Shown: positions 47,201 to 59,200 of the stretch, one piece after another | Layout of the letters: every line of letters starts with the position of its first letter | How positions within the stretch are numbered: position 1 is the first letter of the stretch | Source of the DNA: Triatoma infestans | Lineage: Eukaryota; Arthropoda; Insecta; Hemiptera; Reduviidae | Assembly: GCA_011037195.1 (NCBI GenBank) | Contig: JAAEAF010014929.1 | Location: forward strand, 62,001-126,000 | Direction: 5' to 3' | Length of the DNA: 64,000 nucleotides | Program-made: the position numbers and the translations under genes | The notes under the pieces: model-generated | The model's input: only the letters and a program-made list of their open reading frames with translations | What the model was told of the DNA's origin: nothing | Database searches by the model: none

Positions 47201-50200
47201 CAAACTAGAAGCACATCCTTCAGAGAAGAAAGCTCTTCCAGTCTTTTAGAACATTCTAACACCAGCCTGGAAGGGAAGACACATGAACTCAGCGCTTTCA
47301 GCGCAGTCTGGCTGTCCGAGCAGATACAAATACCTTTTAAGTTAGTGTTACGTACTCTCTCATCCAAAATACAACATTAAATAGCATAAACCTCAGTCTG
47401 GAAGACTGTGATCCATTCACCAAATGATCTCCGGTCTCAAAATAGACCGCAGCTCCAGACCTACCATCCATTCTGGAACCGTCCGTGTAACACCGGAAGT
47501 AATTATCAGGTATCACGCTAGACGGACCCAATCTTGACCAGTTTTCATTAGAAGGTAACCTAACTCTGTAGGAATGCTCGAAAACAAAAGTCTTCATTAT
47601 TCTGTCAGAGGAAAACCTGTAATAGGAACCTTCAAAAGCATCTCGCGAGGAATGGTAGAATGACCATACACTTTGCTGCCAAAAACCTGCCTGTTTAATT
47701 CTATAACAGGCTTTCATTGCCATAGTTTTCACCTCTACAAAGAGCGGTGGAATTCCTAATAAAGTCTCCATTGCAGCTGTAGGCGTGGTCCGCATCACAC
47801 CGGTCACCGCCAGACAAGCTAAGCGTTGAATATCCTCAAGCAGCAGTCTAGCAGATCTTATCTCAATGCGACGCCACCACACCACAGCCGCATATAACAA
47901 CCTAGGTTTAATAAACATATCATAAATCCAAAACATCATCTTGGAAGTAATCCCCCAATTTTTACCTACGATTCTTCGGCAGTGCCAAAAGGAAATAACT
48001 GCCTTTTGATACTGAGCCTTAACATGTTCTGACCAATTTTAATTTACTGTTAAGAACCACCCCAAGAAACTTCACCGATTTGCAAATCTGAACAGAAGTT
48101 CCTAATAACCTAGGAGGTTTTAATCCTACGATCTTCCTCCTATTAGTAAATAAAATCACCTAGGTCTTACTGGGATTAACTGAAAGACCCTTATCCTGAG
48201 TCCAATCACATACCATGTTGAGGGCACTTTGCATTAAGTCTGAGATAGTAGTCAGACATCGCCCCATCAATAAAATTACACCATCGTCGTCATGTGCCTG
48301 TACATAAAATCCTGGTTCATGAATTCATCCTGGTTAACAGTTCATCCATGATAGCACACCATAGCATTGGTGAGAGACAACCACCTTGAGGACACCCTCT
48401 CCCCGCTCCAACAACCACAGTGCGCATACCTATAGAAGCCTGTATAACTCTACTCCTTAAATAAATACCTATCCAGTTAATTAAAACTGGTTGAATACCT
48501 TTTCGACCAAGGGAATCTTCAATAGCATCAAACGATACTCTGTCAAATGCCCCTTCAACATCAAAGAAGCACCCTAATGCATATTCCTTTGTCTCTAGAG
48601 CATATTCTAGGGGCGGGTGTTAGTGTAGTGGTTATGAGCATGGACTTGTAAGTGGGAGGACCGCAGTTCGAGTCCCGCGTGTAAGTGCTAAATTTTATAT
48701 TGGTATGAAAAATGTTAACAGTAAGGTAGGTATACACCTAATTTGGTAGTTGGACGTTAAGCCCGCGTGAAAAAATAGGCATTACTTTACTTTGCTTTAC
48801 GAATGTATATATATTTCTCTAACTCAAGATTTTCGAAATTGGGATTTCATCGAAATTACACGTAAGAAACAATGTTTTTAGTGAATGGTCTATATTCATT
48901 TTTTTACTTTTCATTCTTCAAAACAATTCGTTAGAGTCTACATGAAAATCTGTAACTACTGTATTCCTCCTACATTATAAGAGTAAGTATAAATGCGTTA
49001 CTTTTGGGTCGTTGAAGAATTTTTTTTTGTTGAGTGGTAGTTTTGTTTTTTGTTGAACAATTTCAAAAGCATAACCTTGGTTTGAGATCACTCAAAGTAT
49101 TTCGCCATAGTTATAACTTGCAACAATACATTATTAGTTTCAGACAATCTTTTAATTAAACGATTCCTAATGAAGATAATTGAATTAAACATACAAATAA
49201 GAAATTAGATTTTATTACTATATTACCTGAATTCCGACCGGCAATCCATTCTTGGACAAACCAAGTGGAACTTGTGTGACTGGAAAATTTAAAACATTGA
49301 ATATTCCCCAATATGCAAAGTTGCATGGCCGTAAAAATGAAGCATAATGATATGATGCGTCTAATGAGGAGCTTGGAAACAATAGTACGCCATCAGTTCC
49401 TAACATTTCCTGTTGTACATTAAAAAATAAATCATGATTTATATATGAAAAATTAAACATAAAATACACGAACATTTATTTTATAATGAACTGTTTCTAA
49501 ACGTTTATTTATATGTTTAAACTTACGATCAGTTCTTCACGTAATTCGGCCGTTTCTTTTTCAGCCCAATTTGCTTTTGTTGGTGGTAAAATCTTCATAT
49601 CAATTAGCCTTATGATAGATGGGAGTGTATAGTTACACTGACCAACTACAAGCTTTGGTATTTCTGCCAACAAGCTAACTTCTTTCTATAAAAATTAGTA
49701 GAAGGAAGAATTGCCTAAATTATAAAAACGCTTTACAACGATTTAAGCATATTTTATGTAATAATTATGATAATTTTTAATAATTATAAATAAATTATGA
49801 TAAAATAATTATAAATGCACTACCTCTTGATTTCCTAAATCCTTAGCAAAATTGGATGGCTCTTTTGACATTGCATGTCTCCACAAAGCAGCAGAATGTC
49901 GAAAGCCAGGCAAATTTATCTACAAATGAATGTAAAAGAAACTATCAATAAATTAGATAAAAAAAAAATTCATTAGAATTCAATAAAAATGTAAATGAAA
50001 TAAAACTGATTAAAATGGAGATATTAAAATTTATGGAAATGAACCCAAAACTTAAAACAATGATGAATGGACTCTTTATAAATTAAATTATAAATCAAAA
50101 GTACGAATTGTGATTTTGTATTTTGATTTGTTTTTTATCATAGTATTTTTGCTTTTAATCATAATATATTACGAGGATAAATCCAAAAGTCCTTAGTATT

Positions 50201-53200
50201 TTCCGCATCATACATTTATTAAACAGCATCGAAACTAGTCACAATAATTTGATTGAATTTTACATAGTATATATGCCTGAATTGGTAGCGATTACATTGG
50301 CGTTAAAATGTAATTATTTATATTTCCTTATAAAACTTTAAGTTTAGCCAAAATTTAATCAATAGGTTCGCTAAGTTAAATAATGCAAAAAAACTGAATC
50401 ATATTGTCAAGCTTAAGAAAATGGGCATAAATATTAATTTCTTAAGTTATCGTTTGGCGTAAAGCATAATGAAGCAGTAGACATCAATGTTAAACAGATT
50501 GTAATCAATTATACAGAAACTACTTCTCCAAATTACCTGATGGTAGATCTCTTACACAATGAAAAATATTTAAAGAAAAAAAATGGCAAATAGAGTATGT
50601 GAATAATATGAAAGGATATTTCATAAAGTACCAAACTATTAAACCACGCTATGTGCAGAACATACCTTCGAAATAAGACAGAGCTCGTGACCTGCCTGCA
50701 GGGTACTTTATACGGGAGAATGATCTCAAACAAATAACCATTGGCTATCCAATACAAAATAAAGAAAGAAATTTTATTATCAATGGACCTGGGGAAGATC
50801 CTTTCCGATACGGAGATATTTCTATTTCCAACAAAACAGGTGTTAAAGGCATTGAAACAATAAATTATTAAGAAGTGTATAAGAATGTAAACTAATTTTG
50901 TTCTTTGCAATTATATGTTATCATATGTTCTTCAAGACATCCTGGTAATAATGGTGAACAACTCAAAACCGGTCAATGAGCACAGAACGAAGAAGGCTAC
51001 CATGGAAAAATTACTGATATTTTCCAGCTCTAAGGAAGAATATATATATTAGTCTGATATGAGTACATATAGACAAATAGATATCAGGAGTACTCCATAA
51101 TATTGGGTACAGATATGTTTCCATTCCACAGGATACAGTACAATCTATACAATTTGAAATCATGTATAGGTTATTTGCGGTGGGATGACTATCAAGAAGT
51201 TCACCACAATTAGTTGGTAAGTTCTTTGTGAGAAGAATTATCTTTAATTAATTCTATTTGTAACATTCACTGAAGTACAAAACAATGTTGGAAGAATGAC
51301 TCCGTGTTGATGCAAAAAAAGAAAAATATAGTACATAGTGCAAAGTTTTTTTTTTTGCTTTTTTTTTTTGTACAACGAGCAATGTTTCCAAAAACTACTA
51401 GAAATGGAACAAAAATCAGAACATATTACATATATATATTTAATAATGATCTACATATGCGTTGCTTTTTTTTTTTTGTTTTTTTTAATGGAGATTCGCG
51501 GTTCGCAAACTTATTTTTACTTTCTCTAAGTGATTTAGCGTTGATGTCAGTCTTTAGAAACTGAGATTTCGCCGTAAGTATATGCGTCAAGACTCCTTAA
51601 TATGGTAAAGATATTTTTTAAAGATAGGACTATGTGTTTAACTACGTGTTCATAAAAGCGAGCACGAATATGAACAGCATAAATCGTGTTACGTCATATT
51701 CGGCATCGGTTCCCTTGGTGAGAACTAAATTCTAAAAGACTAATTTTTAATAACTAATTTACATGCTCTGGGGGTCTCAAAATATTTTATTTCTAATTTT
51801 AACCCAATTTTAAACATATTTTACTATCATATTTACTCTAACAATAATAGGACAAAGTTATCAGCCAGTCTTATCGCTGTAATTATAAATATAAACAGAA
51901 GAGCTTCTCCAAAGAAGGAAATGATCTGCAAGTCGGTAAATGAACAATCCATTACATTTTGTTTGTTTTTTTTTCAGTTAATAAAAATATACCCTCCGCC
52001 AGAGAACAAAAAAAAATAGAATATTATTAAAGACATGGCAATCTGAATAAAAATATTACAATAGAATATCTATAAAAAATAATTTAAAACTTAATATCTC
52101 ACCTTTTCAATTTGTGATTTCGATTTTGTACCCAAATGATCTACGACCTTAAGTATGATTTCAATAATTTCTTTAGATACAGGACTGACATAAACATCAC
52201 CCGGATCTAGGACGTAGAAGAAGTGTATATCTTCCAAATTTATCTGTGAAAAAAAGTAAAAAAAAAAAAACTTTATTACAAATAAAGTACTAAAATTATT
52301 TAAGAAGTCAAAGCTCCCCAAGAACTCGCCCAAACTAATCCCCCTCTGCTTGTGGAGTCCCCTGGGTTCTGGGGTGAGACCAGTGGTGGGGATGGACCTG
52401 GGAGGTAATACTCTGGTTCCCCCTCGAACTGAAGCAGGGAGAGGAGAGGATGGGAAAGCTGGGACAAGTGCAAGCACATGTCCTTCAGCGACGGATCCTC
52501 TGAAGTAAGTCTCCCAGTAGCTTGGACAGATCCGTATCTCACCGAGAAAGGACAACGGCGCCGAGCGGAGGGGGAGGCGAGGCGTAAAGCTGACGCACAA
52601 GGCAGATTGTGGTTATCGAACCGGCAGTGGAAGCGGATGGTAAAGGAGAGGGCCGCTTCCAAGCAACTGGCCCAGGAGGGTAGTGTTGTGGCTGCGTCTT
52701 CCCTGGGGAAGCCTGGCGGGGGTAATAGGGCGGATGCATCTGGAGCATCCTCCCCGACCTCCAAGCGGGCTCCTAAACAAGGGAGATGGGAGTTAAGCAT
52801 TCAAAGTACGGGGCCAGAGACAAGTGGCATTAGGGTGTCAAAAAAAGCTAAGGGCTCTGAAGTGACGGTACTAGGTACATTCAGAGATGCCCTTAGCAAC
52901 ATACGACTGGCGATTGCCCCGGAGGGTTATCCTCAGGCCCACCTGACTGAAGTTCAGGCGGAGAGGATACAGGGAGGTGGTCGCCAGAATAAGTGGTGAG
53001 AACGGCTCTCAGTTTAGGGGTTGCCATCTGTCCAGAGGAGGCCTCATTGTTAATTGCGACAATGAGGTTACGCGGAACTGATTGGAGGCGGTGACCACAA
53101 CTCTCCAGATAGGAGAGGGGGTAAATCTGAGAGTCAGACTTCACTGCACGGGGGTTCTCAGAACGCAGACTTGGACACTGCAGATTGGAGAGCCATCAAC

Positions 53201-56200
53201 AGGAAGCCGCAGACAAAACCTGTTATTTGACATTGCTGAAGAAGCCCTGGAACGCCTAAGGCAGTCCAATCTCGAGGCTTTTCTCGGGATGGACGTGGTG
53301 AAGTTCCGGGTCGTTGCTGAGGGGGAGACGAATCTCAAGAACCGATGGAGAGTATTACAGGTGAATCTCCATCATAGAAGAGGTGCGTCGGCAGCGCTAT
53401 CAAACTATCTCGCGAGAGAAGACATCGCCTTAGACCTGATCCAGGAACCCTGGCTGGTGCGAGGAAGAGTGGCTGGGCTGGGAGTCTATGTGACGCTTCG
53501 CTAGAGATTACGCCCACAAGGGGCTGCTCACAGGGAGGAGTTCTTTCCCTCTTCTGTGGTGCATGGTTGTGGTCGAGCTATTGAGGGAGCTTAGTGACAG
53601 TGGATGTTCCGTGCTGGGTCTACGCCGATGACATAGAGGTGGGATGTGGCAGATAGGGCTCAGTACCTGGGAGTTATCCTAGATACTAAGTTCACATGGA
53701 ACGCACATCTAGAATATATAGCACAGAAAGCTAAGAAGTCGCTATTTTGTGCTACAAGGACCTGTGGGAAGTCATGGGGATTAACTCCAAGGATGACCCA
53801 TTGGATTTATACCCGGGCCATGGTGGCCTAAAACCGAGCAGGAGACAGCCAGAAAGTGCCTCAGCGGGGTACAAAGGCTGGTGTACTTACTTATTATGGA
53901 GGCTTTTAAAAGCGCTCCGACTGCTGCGTTAGAGGTGCTGCTGGGGCTGACACCACTGACCTTTTGGTATAAGCGGAGGCAAGGGCCAGTGCACACATAT
54001 TGCGCAACAATGGTCTTTGGAGACAGAAAGGCTCCTTAGCCAAACATTTGGACATATTGCTAAAGTATACCCGAGCCCGGTGTTAAGCATGGCCCAGGAT
54101 AGCACTTGTCCAACATATAACTTCGAGGTTCAATTTCGGGTGTTCCTAGGTTCTAGGGCGGAATGGTCCAAAAGGTGGGAAAAACGCTACCGGACGGACC
54201 CGTATGGTTCACAGATGGTTCTAAAATGGACTGCGGAACTGGAGCAGGAGTGTGTGGAGTGAGCCCGCAGGTACTTATTGAGAGGCCGCTGGGCAGATAC
54301 TCCACAATATTCTAGACTGAGGTGTTTGCCATTAAGGTCTGTGTCGAGGAGAACCTGCGTAGGGCTCTAAGGGGCAAAGTTATATGCATTTGCTCGACAG
54401 TCAGGATGCACTGAAAGCCCTAGAGGCTTACAGAACCACCTCATGGTTAACGAATATAGTTAACCAGAGAGGCACCTCGTGGAACCTCGACATAGTTAAC
54501 GAATGTCGAGAGGCATTGTCGAGACTCTCCAGGTATAACAAGGTACAGCTGATATGGTGCCTGGACATGCAGGGATTGAAGCTAATAAGACAGTTAATCA
54601 ACTGGCCAGGAACGGGGCAAATACTCCGTTCAATGGCGCAAAGACTGTCCTGGGGATAACGGGCGGAGGATTCGTGCAGCGATCAGAGATTGGCTTCGCA
54701 GTAAGCATGAGGAGCTCTGGAGGGGGAGCCCAGGAGCCATACACAGTAAAAGAATGATGCCAGGACGTGTAAAAGAAGGACCAAGATGACCCTTAGCCTG
54801 AGTAGGAACCAGATCTCTCTGGTGACGAGGCTATTTACGGGTCATGGTAGGTTCAGGAAACATCTGCACAAGGTAGGGCTAATAAGCGCGGAACCCTTGT
54901 ACAGACTATGTCAGGAGGAGGAGGAGACGGCCCCCCACCTACTCTTTGATTGCGTTGCAATAACTAAATTGCGCTACGAAACCTTTGGTACGTTGTGGCC
55001 GGAGGAGATAGTAGCGGTGGTGAAAGTCCTGAAGCTCCTTATGGAGGGAGGGTTCACCAGAAACTACCGGGTATGGCACAATAAGCCTTTGTTAGCTGCG
55101 GTGCCGGTGTATAGCCTACCCATTGTTGTTAATAATAATAATAATAATAGGGAGATCTCAAAAGATTCGAATGCTAACATTGAAAGCAACAGTTTTACTT
55201 GGCTAAAATGTTTGGAAAACAATAAATTGAATTAATAAGCTACTATAAGTAATTTATTTTATAATCTTATAATTTTATAACGTATCTTACAATGTAAATA
55301 CCTTTTCACCTAATTTCAACTTATTCTGATTTTCACCAAGAAGGATTCGAAGAACTGCTGTAATATCTTCTGCATATCTAGTTATTGGACCTGCGGCAAC
55401 CATTGTTTCGCCTTCAGTTCCAGTACGGAATGTTAATCCCTTTGTTGAAATTAAACCTTTAAAATGTAAGTGTATTATAAAACAAAACAAAAAAATTTAA
55501 AAACAAAAAATGTTTTTTTTTTTTTATTTCTTTACCTGTTGTAGGTTTATGACCAAAAAGTCCGCAGAAATGAGCAGGCATTCGCGTGGAACCCCCTATA
55601 TCTGTTCCAATACCCATTGGAGAACCACAAGCAGAAATTATACTCGCCTAATACAAAATAATGAAATATATATTCAAAGATGTAACAAAATCTGGTGTGA
55701 AACACTCACACGATTCCTCTTACACATTTTAAAACAATTACATATAAAGTGACAAGTTTTCTTTAAACTTGAAATTTTACTCATTTGTCCTAACTTAAAT
55801 ATAGAGCTGAGGGGGAACAAGTACCAATCTAATATTTACTCGGAAAACTAATTCAAACAAAAGTGATAGGTCTCTGTTTGTATGGTTACTTTAAAAAGTT
55901 TAAAAAATTCGTTGATGTCTTTATAGAGAAAGTCGCAGAAAACTATAAAAAAAAAAAAAAACTTCCGGTCAACCGATTTTTTCAAACTCGGAATTTTTGT
56001 GTCACATTTCAATGTAATTAATATTATGTAGATGATGTAGAATATTACATAATAAACTGAAACAACAATTCAAATGATACCTCATCCCTCCCTCAAAACT
56101 CCTCGGAAAATGAATTTTCCCGGAAAAATGTTACAAATAAAAGTTGTAGCTCTTTACATAGTTCATTCCAAAGAAAATTGTTGGAGCCATTTCCAAAATA

Positions 56201-59200
56201 AAAATCGAAAAAATTTAAAAATCTATTCAGTAAAGAGTTACTTCCGGTTGACCGATTTTGATGAAAACCTCCAATGCTTGCATTTAAACTAAATATCATG
56301 TTTGAACTTTCTGCGGTTTTCTCTTTTTGATTATCCTGATCCACACGCAAACAGACCAATTTCTAAAAACGCTTTCTCGGATTCAGGGTACTTCAAGCCG
56401 TGTATTTCTGATGAAAACTGGATATAAAAAATTTTATACGATCGCAATACTTCCTCTCACCAGCAATAAGAAAAATTACAAATGACTGAACGATTTTCTG
56501 AAAACTTCATATACTAATACAACTATAAAATTACAACTTTTGTTTCAAACTATTTTGCGGTAAAATATATTTTTAGGGAGTTCTAAAGAAGCTAAGAAGA
56601 AAGTAAATGTCGCTTCTAAACTGCCATTTTCGGTTCCTCCGCTAAATAATATTAGGGCAACTAAATTTGACAAATATTTGTCAAAAAGAAAAAGTGAATT
56701 TTTTTCTTTTTCTTCTCAAGGAACACAAGAAATATATTATGTCCAGTGAATATTATAAAGTGGTAGTTGATTTGCTTTCTAAACTTTATCGATAGTTTTT
56801 TTACGATAACACTTTTGAAATTCTCTCTTAAGTTGGAATTCCATCAAACTATTTCAATAATTCTTCATACCTCTCCACCAGAAGAACCACCAGTTGTTCT
56901 ACTGTAATTGTATGGATTACAAGTTTGACCGTAAATATTATTCCTAGTTTCACACCACATATTTATTTCTGGCACGTTTGTTGAGCCTAGTAATATTGCT
57001 CCGCTTTCTTTCATGTTATTAACAACAGCTGCATCTTCTACTGCACGTACACCTTTTCGACTTATTAAACCACATGTAAATGCCATTCCTTAACAGAAAA
57101 AAATTATTAATGAAAATTTAGAGGTAAAATTAAATTAATGAACCATTTCTAACACTTTTCTTTCTTCCAAACAATGAAAGAAAACTAATTTTCAATTTTT
57201 TCAACAATTATTAGTGATTATTATTATTACGATATTTACCTTTGGCAGCAGTACTCTCTTTACACGTAAATGGAACACCAAGGAATGGTTTCTTTGCTTT
57301 TAGTTCATCCTTAGTTAAGTTAGTTTCTTCAAGAAATGAATCAACAGCTTTAGCTTCATTAATAGCATCTTCAAATCTAGTATCAACAACCGCATTTAAT
57401 GTTGGATTTACTTCTCTTATTCTTTCAATGTAGGCTTGGACAACATCTTCAGATTTTAACTGAAATATATCAATTTTTTTTAATTTTCTAACAATACAAT
57501 AATTTTATAAATATTTATATTGAGTTATATCCAGCATTGCTTGACATATTATGTTTCATTTTGTGGTCACTGATCTGTCTTGAGTGTATGCTTAACATCA
57601 AAAAGCCGATCGATGACCACAAAAGAAATGAAGTATCAGGGAAAAAATCTCGCATTCTTATTTTTCCACCAGGTCGGTTGCATGTTAGCTGATTTGTTTG
57701 AAAAGTTTAGTCGCAGTAAGTCCTACTGAAATTTTTTGCATTTCCAAGAGGCATTAACTGGAACTGGCTTAAACTACCACGCCAATCCTGCAGCACGGAT
57801 GGAAATGAGAAGGCTGACCACTCGGCAAAACAAGACTGCAAAATTGAGCAACCTCAGAGGTTGCAAGCATTTGCAGTATGCAGCTCCGGATGCCCAAGAA
57901 CCTCCCGCGAAGTTGGCCTAATACATACCTACCTTGCCTTTCCAAGCAGCAATGGGAAACGAGTGATCAAGATCCTTCACTAAAACTTGGACCTTGCATG
58001 CAACGAAATGTTTATACTTGTGGCAAATAATGAAAAAAAAAAGCTTTAGATTTTATATTCAAAATGTGATACATACCTCTCTATTCCTAATTTGTTCAGC
58101 CAAAGTACAAGCACTGTATTTAAGGAAAGTATGTTTAATATTTGGTAGCTTACTTAATTGTTTCTTATCTCCATAAATAAAACCAAAAATAAGATCAATA
58201 ATCCAATCAATCAATTCTCTTAAAGTGAAATAAAATATTAATAAAATTTTCTTCGCAAGAGCTTTGCAGTCTTGATTTGCTTTCTTTTTCATCTTCCTAG
58301 TTTTCTGAAAAAAAAAATTGTACGATTAACGGAGGTTAGGAAATAGAAAAATTAACAAGAATTTCAAGCACAATAGACAACAAAAATGAAATTTGATGGA
58401 TATCAGCAAATGTCGGCCATCTTGGTCATTATGTATCGTACATTACATCACGGGAAAAATTGTATTTACGAAATTTGTCTTGAACTTCAAGATAAATTTT
58501 TACCCTGAAGAAAGAATGAATTTGTCGAAATATTGGTGAAAATTTGAAAATATTTGTATTCTTCTGACCAAAACATCGACATCAATTTTATAACAAACTT
58601 ATAAAAAAAAAGTAAAAAGTTGTGTACAAGTAATTAACATGAATAGAGCATTGGAAGAATTTTTAACAGTCTGATTAATTCTCTACTCGTTTTTAGTACA
58701 ATATAGCCAAATTTCTCAAAATCATTTGGCAGCAGTGTTGGGCAGTATTCGATTATTTTGTATTTATGAATAGAAATATACCCCAGTATTCTGAATATAT
58801 ATTCTATACTCGCCTGATTACTTCACTGAATAAGAAAAACGATAAGTATAACAATAGTAATTCTATTTGTTGACATTTTGAGAGAATGAAATTTTATTAA
58901 TTTTTTCCCATAAAAAAAAAATTTTATTTGTAATATTTTGTTTTATTCCAAAAAAAAATTGTCCATTCTTATAGTCACACTTTTCCTACTAACTAAGTGA
59001 TTGCGGAATCAATAATGATAATAAATGATCAATAATGACAAACAAATTTATAAATACATTAACTCAAGAATTTCTATATTTATAATAAAAAATACGACCA
59101 ACTGTCTCTGAATACTTTATGCCGAATATTATTCAGTACTCGCAACGGAGAAGAATTAAATGAATAAATACTGAGTACTCTGTATTCATATGGGATAAAA

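Larger units (their letters stand above)
44250..49226. other. Amidase intron with two SINEs, a LINE and a foldback
   Basis: This 5-kb intron holds a SINE (about 45070-45305, minus), a foldback (46140-46423), LINE family 1 copy 2 (46536-48609, minus) and a second SINE type (48611-48800, plus). The block 44400-45060 is GC-richer than the flanks but unidentified; 48820-49226 shows nothing. Confidence 0.75.

Noticed and set aside
48611..48690. tRNA gene (Thr-like)
   Set aside because: The acceptor stem does not close and the sequence continues into a SINE body with a TTTAC tail.
50533..50910. 125-codon minus-strand frame in an amidase intron
   Set aside because: Hydrophobic, low-complexity, no recognised motif, within an intron full of repeats. 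Length alone is not enough in AT-rich DNA.
52300..52800. 166- and 169-codon minus-strand frames
   Set aside because: They are shadows of the GC-rich ORF1 of LINE family 2 on the plus strand; only the part at 52243-52103 is a true exon, of the amidase gene.
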